64,000 nt of DNA. Origin: Protopterus annectens. Lineage: Eukaryota; Chordata; Ceratodontiformes; Protopteridae. The translations under genes and the position numbers were made by a program. Location of the stretch: the NCBI RefSeq assembly GCF_019279795.1, contig NC_056745.1:1493306989-1493370988 (forward strand), in the 5' to 3' direction. Below the pieces are notes generated by a model. The model saw nothing but the letters and a program-made list of their open reading frames with translations. It was not told where the DNA came from and ran no database searches. This document shows, one piece after another, positions 19,575 to 30,636 of the stretch (within the stretch, counting starts at the first letter, position 1; every line of letters starts with the position of its first letter).

Positions 19575-19947
19575 ATATATTATTATATTTATATTTTTAT
19601 TTCTTTAACAAAATTTGTACTATTTCCATTTAAGGTCAGTAATTTACCTAGCAACTTCACAATTAATCGGTTAAGTTATTAAGATCACATGATCAACTTT
19701 CAGGAGTATAAAAGACTTGGAACTATTTGTGTTAATGAACTTGATAAAGCCTGGTACAACCAGGCGAAAGCGTTTGTTTTGAGCTTGTCTTTTTGTCCAA
19801 ATAAAGGATTTATCGTACTAACTGGGTTGCTTATTGAAGATTGCATCTGCTTTTTCTATTGTTCCAGTTGTTATTTACTTCTGCTACTTGTGACATTACA
19901 GTTGAAAGCTGAGCAACGCTGGTATTTGCTTGTGGAGTTTTCCTGTT
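19575..19947 (+). repeat. PLE-1 right pseudo-LTR
   Basis: This is the 373-bp direct copy of 15391-15763. It ends directly at the right target duplication (19948-19958). Confidence 0.95.
19741..19772 (+). ncRNA. Hammerhead-like RNA fold in the PLE-1 right LTR
   Basis: The fold is identical to that at 15557-15588, with the same perfect GCCTGG/CCAGGC stem and GAAAGCG. Confidence 0.5.
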
Positions 19948-20136
19948 GCCAGGATATTGGCAATATCCTTGGGATCAGTATATTTAATGCCATTCTGTTT
20001 TAGCTCAGAGCAGATCTGAGCATTGCCATTTAGATTCTTGAAATAGTTATAGAATGCTTTGTGGTTGTCTTTGGAATCTTTGGCAATTTTATTTTTGTAA
20101 CTAGCTTTGGAGGATTTTATGAGGGATCTCAGTTTC

Positions 20137-21050
20137 TTACTGAGGCTGGTAAGGGAGTTTTTTGCATCCTGGGATTTCCTCTTTTCTGCAACAGTTTCTT
20201 CCTTTTGTTGTAAAGTTTTTTATGGCAGGGGACCACAAGATTGGCTTCCTTTTTTTGGATGAGAGCCTCTTGGTTCTATTTGGGATGGCACGATTCATGC
20301 ATGAGTGGATGTGCTCATACAGTGCCTTAGTGTAGGATTCAGCAGTTGAACTTTCAGTTCCCGTCTGAATTGGTGTCATGAAGTTTGTAACTTCTGACTT
20401 GAGTAGCATTAAGTTGGCTTTGGAGAAGTTTTTTATGGAGGTTTCCTTACTGGGCGGGGGTGGGGGGGATGGGATGTGGATGTTAAGGGTGATTAGCTTA
20501 TAGTCAGACCTGACTAATGAGGGGGTAACCATAGGTGTGGAGCATCGATTTCCCATGTTGGTAATGACCAGGTCTAGGATATTGGAGCCCCTGGTGGGAC
20601 TATGGATTAGTTGATCCAGGACGTTGGAATTTATGAATTCCAAGAACCGTTGGGCAAAGTTGTTGGTACACGAGTAGTTTTCCCAGTTAATGGCAGGGTA
20701 ATTAAAATCACCCAGTATTAGGGTGTTTGGTTCTATCTTAATATTTTCCAGTATGTTTAGAAAGGTGTAGTGAGAATCTTGTGGTATGGTGGGGGATCTG
20801 TAGCAAGCTTCAATTTGGATTGCAGTCTTGCCTAGTGTTAGTTGCACCTGGAGAATTTCAGACGCATTGTGTTGGGCAACTAGCCTGGTGGTGTGAATAT
20901 CCTTGGTGAATATTGACACTCCTCCACCTTTAGTGTTTTGGTCCTGGTTTGGTGGCCGAAAAGTATTTCAGGGGTGCTCTCTGGAGCCTTGAACCAGGTC
21001 TCAGTTACTGCACAGATATCGATGTTCTCCATTTTTAGGAGTGCCTCGAG
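20137..21050 (-). pseudogene. CR1-1 ORF2, APE endonuclease domain
   Basis: The N-terminus (MENIDICAVTETWFKAPEST near 21030-20970) lies in one frame, and 20919-20137 continues in another. It contains ILGDFNYPAINWENYSC, DQLIHSPTRGSNILDLVITN and SDYKLITLNIHIP, the APE catalytic and product-binding blocks seen at the same places in CR1-2. A deletion near 20960-20975 has removed part of the early domain. Beyond 20137 the linker runs toward the PLE-1 insertion. Confidence 0.87.
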
Positions 21051-21054
21051 AGAG

Positions 21055-21608
21055 TGCATTTTGAGGTTTAGACTTCTAGCATTGAGTAGCATTCCCTTCA
21101 GATTTTGCATGCTTGTACCTGTTATGGTGGTGGTTTTGTCCTTTGAACTTTGCCTAAAAAAGGCACTATAGGGGTGCAAGAGCCTTAGCCAGTAACCTGA
21201 ATCCCAGGGTGACCGGTGCAGACCATCTCTGGCAAAGCATCGTGGTCTGTCGATTATGTCATCCCAGGCAGACAGATACTGGATCCCCTTTGAATGACAC
21301 CAGAAGCTTAGCCAATTGTTGAAGTCAATCATTTTGTCCTTGTATTGTGATATCATTCTGGGCGAAGGCAGGATGCTCTCAGGGCTAGGGTCATACCTGC
21401 CTGGGCCACATGATCCAAGAGCTCTTCCATGTTTCTTTTCATGTAGTCCAGGGAGGTACGTCTCAGGTCATTCACTCCAACATGGACAATGACAGAGTCA
21501 TATTTGTACTTGTTGTGGAGTGACTTGAGTGCATGTGTTATGTGGCGGATCCTGGCACCCGACAGGCAGCTGACTGTAATTTTCTCCTTGTTCAACCTGA
21601 TGAGTGAA
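21055..21608 (-). pseudogene. CR1-1 ORF1, esterase C-terminal part
   Basis: Frame 21595-21353 has VSCLSGARIRHITHAL and VIVHVGVNDLRRTSLDYMK (the G-x-N-D block of the SGNH fold). A frame change near 21360 leads to MISQYKDKMIDFNNWL, IQYLSAWDD and RDGLHRSPW, the last carrying the catalytic Asp and His. The GDS block is lost to 5' truncation. The frame then runs without a stop into the start of ORF2, a fusion produced by decay. Confidence 0.85.
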
Positions 21609-21639
21609 ACACCATAGGATAGGGAATTGCAACAGCCTG

Positions 21640-23600
21640 CTCACTCATTCTGGTGGTCATAACCCTAAAGTAAACATATTACAGAAATGATCAAGTGGTG
21701 CCGTTGTTTACATTTTAAGTACAGCGTCCCGTACAGTACTCATTCCATTAATAAGTCCCCCATGCCCATGACCTACCTAAAGTATTTGGCTTGACCTTAC
21801 CAGACTAAAAAAATAATAATTCTTTTATAAATATGTTTTTGATATACACACTGTCACAACTTGCATTCCATCTTGCTTCTCCCAAATACACATTAGTTCT
21901 GCAAAGCCAGAATTAAAAGAATAAAACAGAGCTAGTCATTTCATTGCCCACTACAGTTTCTGCATTGATTCTTGCAGTACTAAAATAATAATAGATCTTT
22001 GCTAGTTTAATTTTTGCTCCACAGAGACAGTAGTTATAAACATATATCCATACCCCCATATACATTTGTCTTGCCAAGCCAGAGTTACAATAGTAAACAG
22101 CAGGGGGCCAGTCATTTCATTCTCACACTGATAACTCCCCATTCCAATTGCTTACCAACAGTACCTGGCCTGAACCTAGAAAGAAGAAAAAAAAAAGACA
22201 ACAGTTACATTACTTTCACATAAACATTAGCCAAAGGTCAGCACTTGTACTTACTCCATCTCACTGCACCCAAATGCACTGCAGTCTCTGCAAAGGCAGA
22301 ATAATAACAGTAAATAGTAGGTCTACCCATTTCACTTACAAACAGCCCCCTGTACCCATTAACAGCCAGCATTAGTAGTAATGTTTTCATTACTGTATTG
22401 AATTGATGCATATGCAAATAGTTTGCATTTTGTCTTATTTCTCTTATTTCACCCAAATACACATTAGTCCTGCAAAGCCAGAATTATTACACTAAGGATA
22501 CAGTGCCAGACATTTCATCCACAAACAGCCATCATCTCAGTTAACGTAGCTGCTTTGACCTTGCCAGGATTAAAATAAAAACAGCAATAATTACATTAAT
22601 TTACTCTGTTGCACAGAAACAGTAGTCACAGGTTTGTATGACAGCTGACTTTACCCAAATACACATTAATTTTGCAAAGCCACAATTACAACAGTAAACA
22701 GCAAGGCTAGTCAACTCATTTCATTCACAGACACCCCATTATGTAACTAAAGTAGCTGCTTTTTACCCTGTCAGGATCAAGTTGAAATAATAGTAACAAT
22801 TTGGTTGCATACTTGCATTAGTTTCATTTTGTTGACGAACGTTAGCCGCAACTTGCGTATGCCAGCCAAGTACACATTTCATTTTATTTACTCTGGTTTC
22901 TGCAACCGGTTTAGTCAGGAAAAAAAAAAAACCTTTACAGCATATGTCCAGGGAGAAAAGCTCCAACATATTAGAAACACTTCTAAATAAACATTCAGTA
23001 TATAGATGAACAAGTATGAAATATACAGTAAGGATTACTCATAAACTTGCTAATTATATTGTATTCATCTTAAATTACAGATAGAATGGTATTACAGTTT
23101 TGTAAAGCTGGAATTAGAACAACAGTAAATAGCAGGGCCAGCTGTTTCATTCACACACAGCCCCGGTCTCTGTTGCCTACCCCACCCAGAGTCTCTGATT
23201 TGATCTTTTGATGTTAGAAACAAAAACAGCAACAGAAGAAACAACACTGTCATTAAGGTAAGTATTTGTTTATTTCACATAAACAATAGTGAGTTCAGAG
23301 CTTGTGGTCTGTCTTACTTCACTGAAATGCACATTACTCTTGCAAAGCAAGCCCGAACTCCAGTCATTCCATTTGCACATACATATTGCCCCCATCCCAA
23401 ATGCGTACCCAGAGAATCTGCTTTGAGCCTACAAGGTTTGAAATAATGAAGATAGAAGACCACTGTTACATTTCTGTATTTATTTCACTTCACATAGCCA
23501 AAAACTTGCACGTGATCTTACTTCAGTTCACCCATACAGACTTAATTCATGCAAGAGTAGAGTTTGTTTCAACAATAAACATTAGGATGATTTGTCAAGT
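21640..23600. repeat. Degenerate tandem array, about 200-bp unit, roughly nine copies
   Basis: A core like CCCAAATACACATTAG, then TGCAAAGCCAGAATTA, a CAGTAAACAGCAGGGCCAG-like part and CATTTCATTCACA recurs. I find it near 21889, 22050, 22270, 22454, 22655, 22863, 23100, 23325 and 23530. Spacing varies from about 160 to 235 bp and copies diverge a lot. No coding potential is visible. Confidence 0.75.
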
Positions 23601-23639
23601 GTTATCTTGACCCTGCAAAAACATATTAGGTTAAAAAAA

Positions 23640-23990
23640 CATATAATCCACAAATAACCCCCCCCCCCCAAGAACACACTGTGCATACCTAGTATCTCTT
23701 TGACTCCTGCCAGAGTATTATATTTAAAAAAAAATGTCGTCAATAGCTCCCAAAACAGACCACAAGTGTTTGGTTTACCCTACCAGTGTGTTGTATTAAA
23801 AAAAGAAAGTCATCAGCAAGTTTCAAACCACATTGCCTCCCTGGTATCTGGTTAACCCTGCCAGAATATTGCCAAAAAAAAAAAAAAAAAACAAAGTCTT
23901 CAACAGCCCCCAAAGCACATAGACCACTTACTAGGATCTGGTTGACCATATCAGGATATTGTTAGCAAAACATCACAAACATCCCACAAA
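23640..23990. repeat. Second tandem array, about 85-bp unit, four copies
   Basis: Units share ATCTGGTTNACCCTGCCAGA (near 23685, 23768, 23850 and 23935), then an A run of variable length and GTCTTCAACAGCCCCCAAA-like sequence. The period of 83-86 bp is steady, unlike the neighbouring 200-bp array. Confidence 0.75.
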
Positions 23991-24719
23991 ACAACCAGCT
24001 CACTGCAGAATCAGCCACCCTGTCAGCCTCCTGTCTTAGAATGTCAGGAAAAAAATTATAGCTGGTTGGCCAGAAAAAAAAAACTGGGAACTTAATGTTT
24101 TTTTTTTTTGGGGGGGGGGGGGTGTTAATTTAAAAATAGCCTTCCTTGGCTTCTTTCACCTTAAACCTTCTCTGGCTTCTAATAAAGTGTTTAAATCAAA
24201 TTGATTTTATTCAGAATTTTAATGTTTGCACTTTTTGCTTGCTCCTCTCTCATCCTTCTCTCCACGCTCAACACCATCCCTCACAACTTAACTATGTTAA
24301 AGCACGGGAAGCACGAGAGTAGCAACCAATCAGCAACCACGTCACATAGATTACATGACAAGCTGCTGAATGAACAGTCCTGTCTGCTTCCTGTTTCCTG
24401 TGGTTAAAACTGCAAACACTTCTGGACATCTTCGTTGTTGATGCCTGCAGTCTTCCCAATGCAGACTGTTTTAAAAACAGTCCATCATCTAAAAGATATA
24501 TATATATATATATATATATTTTTAATAAGAACTCTAGCATGAATGTCTGCTGCTCAGACTTCCTCGTAGCATCTCATCTTCAACTTTACACACTAGTTTG
24601 CAGTTCTGACTGCTACTAGTGTGTAAAAATTACTAATTAAACTTTTTTTTATGAGAACGCTCAGGGGCTGCAGCCCAGCAGTCATGTACCATAAGCCGCC
24701 CCTGGACTGAAATATGACC
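23991..24719. other. Unassigned DNA with simple repeats and a short hairpin
   Basis: It holds a T-run/G-run junction at about 24097-24122, a (TA)n tract at about 24498-24519, and a perfect 12-bp inverted pair, TTTACACACTAG (24585-24596) with CTAGTGTGTAAA (24615-24626). I see no gene. Confidence 0.5.
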
Positions 24720-26150
24720 GGTTAGTGCTACTGGCATTACTATTCAACCACAGCCTCCACAAAGGCTTTGTGCCATGGCAGTGGAAGACTGCAGTGGTCA
24801 TCCCTCTGCACAAAGGCAGACCCTCAGCGGATTCCAGGTACTACAGACCCATTAGTCTGATTAGCCTCATGCAAAGCCATGGAAAGAACAGTCATGGAAG
24901 TGACTAACATTATATGAAACCTTCAGACACTGGACCCAACCCAATTTGGGTTCGTCAAAGGCAGGTCATGCCTACTGAGCCTAGTAGAGTTTGAGAAAGT
25001 CACCAAGGCAGTGGTTGAGGACAAAATTATGCACACTGCCTACCTTAACTTAGCTGGGGCATTTGATAGAATACCCTACTCGAGCATTGTAAACAAAGTC
25101 ACAAAGTTGGGCATAAACCCTTATGTAACTCACTGTTTAGCCAGCTTGCTCACAGACTTAGACCAAGGAAGTTAGGATTGCAGAGACCACCTCCACAGAG
25201 AGGCCTGTTATCAATGGAGTCCCCCCATTGCTCTGTACTGGGCCGTTCCTTTTTGGCATCTGTTTTTCAGACATTAAGGCCAATATCAAGGGCTTCTGGC
25301 TTATCAAGTTTGCTGAAGATTACAAGCTAGAAGCAACCGTTGAAATCTTCAAAATTACTAGCATCTTATGGGAAGGTCTAACACAGACAGATGACCGGTG
25401 AAAAGCCACAACTTAAAACCCATTGTCAAAAAATGCATATTAATACCTTATGGGAAGTCAGCAAAAACATGCATTGTTATTCCCTTTGCAAATTTGAATT
25501 CCCTACAAATAGCAGTATTGGTAGTACCCCTCCCCCTGAGTTCCAACCCGTTCGTGCGAGACTTGGGAAAACAGGTTGATAGCAATCTGAAGTTTGACCA
25601 CCAAGTTTTCAGAGTGGTAAAGAAAGGTTTCTATGTAGTGCACCTCATAAGCAAGGGCATAGCATCCAGGTCAAGGGATGTTATAACGCCACTGTACTCG
25701 ACTCTCATCAAACCACTAATAGAGTATAATGCACCCTTTTTTGCATGTACCTCAACCAGACACCTGCAGCAGCTGGAGAAACCTCAGAGATTCCTCACTA
25801 AGAAAATACAGGGACTCCAAACCATGACCTTTGTGGACAGGCTAAAAGCCCTGTCACTTTGCTCTGTATCTTATAGGCTGCTGAGAGGTGACTGGTGCCT
25901 GGCCTGTAAGGCAACGTCCAGCCCTGCCCTAATGGAAATGCTGCGCATCCGCAAGTCAGATGGGTGAAGAGTTGCTTGCTGTAGGGATCTCAACCTAGTT
26001 TGTGGTATTAACAGATCATGCTAGAGAGACAGATATGTTTCCCTGAGACTGCCACTTCTCTGGAACAGACTCCCTATTCATGTAAACCAGAGCTCCTCAA
26101 AGGTCCTATTCAAGTACAACCTAGGTACCTGGACAGGAGACCCAAATAAG
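24720..26150 (+). pseudogene. CR1-3 ORF2 fragment with altered catalytic box
   Basis: The pieces include TAVVIPLHKGRPSADSRYYR (fingers), HTAYLNLAGAFDRIP (the usual KAFD Lys is Gly and the catalytic Asp region is kept), and FAED at 25309-25320 in place of FADD, which changes a catalytic Asp to Glu. Then 25398-25967 reads LKPIVKKCILIPYG, VRDLGKQVDSNLKFD, LYSTLIKPLIEYNAPFF and RHLQQLEKPQRFLTKKIQGL. After 25967 a frame change leads to the WN..P-type ending near 26060. Multiple stops and the altered box make it inactive. Confidence 0.85.
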
Positions 26151-26155
26151 GCATA
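24720..26155 (+). mobile_element. CR1-3, RT and C-terminal fragment
   Basis: A plus-strand CR1 copy starts inside the RT domain and ends near 26155 after the ORF2 stop. It lacks the AGGTTCAT-type tail of CR1-1 and CR1-2, so it is a different subfamily or has lost its 3' end. Its protein resembles CR1-2 along the whole length. Confidence 0.88.
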
Positions 26156-27944
26156 ATCAGTTTATTCACTATGGGGGCTTAAACATAAAGGTTGGGTTGT
26201 TTTCAAAATAGTCTAAATGACTCAGCTGGTTTTTGTTGTCTTTACAAAAATCAGAGATAGGAACTCAGTGTATGCACTACACATATTAAGAGTTCTGCCC
26301 ACAGAATCAGGAAAGTCAGTTATTTTTTAAGGGGAAAAAAGCCCATGTAGTGAAAGCTATGGTTTTCCCAGTAATAACATGCAGCTGCAAATGCTGGACT
26401 GTACAAGCAAGGTTGGTGTGGTGGAAGAGCAATGCTTTTTAACCAAGTGAGGAAATAAACCCCAGACTATTCACCAGAGGGTCTGATACTAAAACTAGAA
26501 TATCTTGTTTACGTAATGTGATGACTATTTTCAGCAGAAGGAACACTGATATTAGGAAGGATTGATGGCAAAAGAGAAAGGAGGTGGTGGAGACTAAGAT
26601 GGGTTGACAACATTACTGAATATAAATTATAAAGAACTTAAGCAGATCTTGACAGGTAGGCCTGACGTCTTTGAAGTCATGAAGATTCAAGCTGAACTTA
26701 ATGAGTAAACATACGAGTCTTATGTAGTTCGCCATAACATGTTGAAATTTTTAGGCTAGTCTTCAGCACACTGCACTAATCCCAAACTATGCTACCATCT
26801 AAATTAAATGTCAAAGTGCCCTTCAGTTACATCAGAAAATTCAAAGGGAAACAGCAACTTTGAATAAACAATAGTATTTGATCCTCATTTAATAGATGTT
26901 CTTGTAAATGTTGCACCAACTTCAAGGAATCATACTATTGTTTACCCTGAAGCCATAACATGAAATGATAGTGACAGCATTTTAAAAATGTACGAACCAT
27001 AACATTGTGTGACCTGGCAGAATAATCAGTGTTCTACATACTGTAAAATATAGCCTACTAACGTCTTTGTAATGTGATAATATTCTTCAAAATTGTGACT
27101 TCAGGTTTTATTAGTCATCATTTATAAGGGAATGAGTACATCCAGTCAGCCTCGCTTTTATTCCCTGACAACTTCTAGAATGCATAACAGAGCATGTCCT
27201 AAGAGACCATGGTCACCTTATGGTTATAGAAAAACATGCTTTATTAAGGGAAGATCCTCTGCTTTATCTGGTGGCATTTCTTTGAAGACACAGTGATGGC
27301 ATTGGCAGAGGGTCTGAATGGACTTGGTAGTTTTCAGTGATACTAAAGCATTTGGCACTACCCCCCAAGGCATGATAGACCAACTTATTTAGCTTATTCT
27401 TAACGGGTGTCCAAGTCAGTGGGTAAGTAACTAGCTGAATGACACACCTGCCTAAGCTTGTTAGTGTTCATTGCGGGTCTCACTGGGTTAGTGTTGGGCA
27501 AGTAATTTTGTCTGTTTTTCTTGGAAATTCCTATGCGTGGTAAACTGTGGTTATATACAGTTACATTTTTTAAAGATGTAAAAATACTTCCAACAGTTTT
27601 TAAATAAAGTCAGTACTTCAGTGATGTGAGTTCACAGTGACAGTGAATATAGCACTGTCAAATTAGAGAAGGTACATAACTTTGACTAAAATATAGTGGT
27701 GCGACACTGAAGCATAGTGAAGTAAAATATCGCTCTGACAATTTGCAGCCAAAGTAAGAAAAGGCTTAATGTGTATAAAATTACTTATTAGGAAACCATA
27801 GCTAGCAGTATATGGGAAGCTGTATTCATCTGTGTGTCTTTCATCAGACTTCTAGAGAACAATGCAATTCCTACCACTGACCTAGCTGAAGATTCATAAT
27901 GTTCACAGGTGAAGATTCAGAATGTTCAGAGGTTCTTAAGACAT
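26156..27944. other. Unassigned intronic DNA
   Basis: I see no open frame with a known domain, no element ends and no tandem repeat. It is most likely host intron or very old decayed repeats. Confidence 0.5.
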
Positions 27945-28200
27945 TTTTATTTATTTATTTATCTATCTGTTTGTGTATCTATTTATCTAGCCATCCTGGT
28001 TGACCAAATTAGTTCCTCTAGGCTGGTAGCCTCTTTTCAGGACAGATCTGAGGTTGTATATACTACTAGTGGAAATTTGGCCAGGACATCGGGGGGGCTT
28101 CCCTTACTATATTTGACATGTGCGGTGGGATCCTTTACATTAACATGAGCTACCACCAACTCAAGCAGATGGGGCCTTGGTATAATGTCTCATCCAGACG
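27945..28200. repeat. Interspersed repeat tail with TTTATTTATTTATC start
   Basis: It opens with TTTA/TCTATC-like tetranucleotides and ends with a segment like GGCCTTGGTATAATGTCTCA and TCCAGACGAC. The middle (GCCAGGACATCGGGG, then GGGATCCTTTACATTAAC) resembles a widespread vertebrate interspersed repeat that I recall only in outline. It is not the LINE-T tail. Class not determined. Confidence 0.4.
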
Positions 28201-28829
28201 ACTGAAAGAAAATACATGGTCTGGAAAGCATGCATCACATTGCTATTGACTGAAGAAATTCTCTTTCATCTTTGTATCTGACAGACTGTGAGAAGTAGAC
28301 CTGTGCTTAAAATGTAAAGGAATGCCTGGCCAAGTTTTATTTGAAAAGTAGCAGTTAGCACACAGGAAGATGAAAACTAACCGAAGATCCAATAACCCTC
28401 TATTTAAAAGTAGTAGAAGTAACAGAAAAGTACTAGTTACTCAACAACCAGCAGCCTTTGTAATAAATTACATCTTGCATTAAAGTTAAACAACTCAGTC
28501 ACATTACAAAAACAATAACCAGGTGTGCAACAGAAAATGTCGACATTAGACAATGGCATTCAAGTTCCCAAAGACCGTTAAATCATAAGTTTGAGAAGTA
28601 ACCCACTGAAGCAGTGCTAGTGTTACTGGGGGATACATACAGTAAGAGTGATGGGAGGGCTCATTGGGACACATTAGGAAGAACATTCAGTATCCTTGGC
28701 CCTGTATGTGATGTAAGTATTGCACTAAGTAATGCTGTTAAAACTGTATTTTTAGAGTAAGAGATGATGCTGAGTTTTAGTATATCATATGAATAAAAAA
28801 ATCCCTTATTCCTGTTGTTTTTCTTGCAG
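28201..28829 (+). other. Intron just upstream of host exon A
   Basis: There is no coding signal. The 3' end has a pyrimidine-rich stretch (CCTGTTGTTTTTCTTGCAG at 28811-28829) that forms the acceptor of the exon at 28830. Confidence 0.6.
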
Positions 28830-29060
28830 GTGAAGACGGCTGCTGTGCGTATGGATGGTGACAGTACTGTTATATTTTCTTCTCCAACCATAGCTCATAA
28901 TCCATATGAGTCTAGAATTCGTGTATATGTCATCATGGATGGCTTTAGTGAGGATATTCCTTCAGAAGGCAATGCCTATATCTTCATATATCACCCTGAT
29001 CCTGTGTTTGAGAGTTATAATGAATCAAATATTCAAGGAAACACTGTTATCACTGTTAAG
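28830..29060 (+). CDS. Host exon A, IPT/TIG region of a plexin/MET-type receptor
   Basis: This internal exon is 231 bp, 77 codons, phase 0 at both ends. The acceptor CAG is at 28827-28829 and the donor GTATTT starts at 29061. It encodes VKTAAVRMDGDSTVIFSSP, then a strand ending YIFIYHPDPVFESYN, and finishes NTVITVK. A Y-x-P-x-P-x-F turn between two IPT domains is characteristic of plexins and of MET/RON receptors. The exon thus covers the end of one IPT repeat and the start of the next, in an extracellular region. Its frame joins that of 30637-30798 directly. Codon use is plain and the frame has no stop, unlike the decayed elements around it. Plexin is my preferred family; which member is not determined. 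Confidence 0.75.
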
Positions 29061-30636
29061 GTATTTTGTTTTATTTTAATTGTTTTTGTTTATTTTTCTT
29101 GTTATTTTTAAACTGAAAAACTTATAAAATAAAAAAGGACAGCTGGAAGTCCTATGAGCATATTCTGGACCAATACTTGCTTGCAACCAGAATGAGATAA
29201 TTGCCACTCAAGGTATTTTCCTGAAATCCTGAATATTCTAGGAGCAAATGATGACTGCTTTCAGAAAAGGCAGACTGATTGTGACATCTGACATGTTGAG
29301 TAAGGCTAGCTTCCCCTGTCTTCTCTCAGCAATGAGTCCAGGTCCAACAAAATGTAATTTAATCTTCCCAACAACATTGCTGAAGTCCAGATCCATCACA
29401 TTCCCTTGTTAACCTTTGTGGTTCTATGTACTGTCATAGAATTGTATTTTTGTTTTTTAAGATTGTGAAAGACCTTTTGGTAGGTGAGCTTAGCCTTCTA
29501 CTAGAAAGTTCATATTCATCAGCTAGGCCAGCTTTCCCCAGAGAATGCTGTGTGCAGTCTTTTAAAAGTAGAGATGGATTATCTGTTATAGCAATAAGAC
29601 TGGCCAGTTTGAACCTGTGTAACTCCTTCCAGGGAATGGCTATCTGCACGAGATCAGCATTGCAGTTAAATCATCACGGACAGACTTCATCCTTAAGGGT
29701 AGACTGCACAGTTTTACCAGTGGTTCACCAAACTGCATCTGCCAGTTCTATCCACACCTGGGGTGGATGGTGGTCCAGGCGATTCCCCTGTGTTTGCTAC
29801 CTTATCTTCTTGTACTTCTTGAGGTTGTACTAGTTCTTTCTTTAGCCATTTTTTTCTGTTGCTCATGTTTGTTAGTGACATCATATGAGTTTTGTAAGCA
29901 AAGTGCCAAGTATTGTGGTATCTTGTAATATTTTTGGAGTTAATGTTCAGAAAATCTCTGCATTCTTCATTGTCTGAAAATGGAATCCTACTAAATACTT
30001 CATTAGCTTTATAATGTCATCATGCGAATATATAATTTCTTAATTGTGTTATATTTTAATTATATAAAAATTGCCTTCACATTTTAACCTGAACTTAATT
30101 TTTGACATAAAAGACTAAAGAAAAACTGTGAAAACATGTTGTCTTTGTAAATTGTGAGCATATGTTGTGCCATAATATATCCTTAAAAACAAGTCAAATG
30201 TCTATAAATGTTTGTTGCAAAGGGAAAAATACTAGTATTTGAGATTACTTTTGAAAAAAAAAAAGTCAGATGACCTGCACCAGTGCATTGTGTAATCACA
30301 TATTTTTCTCTGTCTTGCTCTGCAAACTAAACTATTCTAAACTGGTTAAAAAAGTTAATCTGAACTGCATCAGTCCATTGTATTTCATTTCAGTGTTATG
30401 ACTGGCATGAAAATTTCCGGAATTAATTTAAGCTGTCACAGAAGTAATTTTTCAGGTTAATTGTTTCTTTGGCTCAGAAAAATAAACCATTGTTTTACAA
30501 AGGACTGTGGTATCCAAATCCATCATATGCCGTTATTATTTTATGTTAAGTTTTACCTTCTGGAGTAGTGTGTACATCAAGTGATTACTCATTTAAGTAT
30601 TGTATTCAGTAAACCCGTGACATTCTGTTTTTCTAG
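29061..30636 (+). other. Intron between host exons A and B
   Basis: The 1,576-bp intron has GT (29061) and AG (30635-30636) ends with a pyrimidine-rich CTGTTTTTCTAG acceptor. No retroelement with recognisable coding sequence is seen in it. An ORF at 29426-29833 has no domain and no conserved context. Confidence 0.7.

Larger units (their letters stand above)
15391..19947 (+). mobile_element. PLE-1, full-length Penelope-like element
   Basis: This 4,557-bp element is bounded by an 11-bp target duplication and by 373-bp direct repeats at 15391-15763 and 19575-19947. It encodes an ORF1 (15808-16878), a Penelope-type RT and a GIY-YIG endonuclease. The direct terminal repeats are the pseudo-LTRs typical of Penelope-like elements, which arise from tandem copies. 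RT carries one frameshift and the RT/GIY-YIG junction another, so this copy is inactive but recent: the two LTRs differ at only a few positions. Confidence 0.95.
19948..21612 (-). mobile_element. CR1-1, segment 3 (5' part)
   Basis: CR1-1 resumes at the right PLE-1 target duplication and runs to about 21612, where similarity to CR1-2 (near 12960) stops. It encodes the linker, the APE domain and the end of ORF1. The 5' end is truncated within ORF1. Confidence 0.92.

Noticed and set aside
22805-22990. Short ORFs inside the 200-bp tandem array
   Set aside because: They do not recur from unit to unit, so they are not a repeated gene.
21640-23600. CRISPR-like array
   Set aside because: Units are about 200 bp, diverged, with no constant short repeat and unique spacers, in a eukaryotic intron.
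24585-24626. 12-bp perfect inverted repeat as a transposon or terminator
   Set aside because: No target duplication around it and only 18 bases between the arms; kept only as a note in the unassigned region.
29426-29833. 135-codon ORF in the host intron
   Set aside because: It is rich in Ser and Leu with no recognisable domain and no splice sites that would join the host reading frame.
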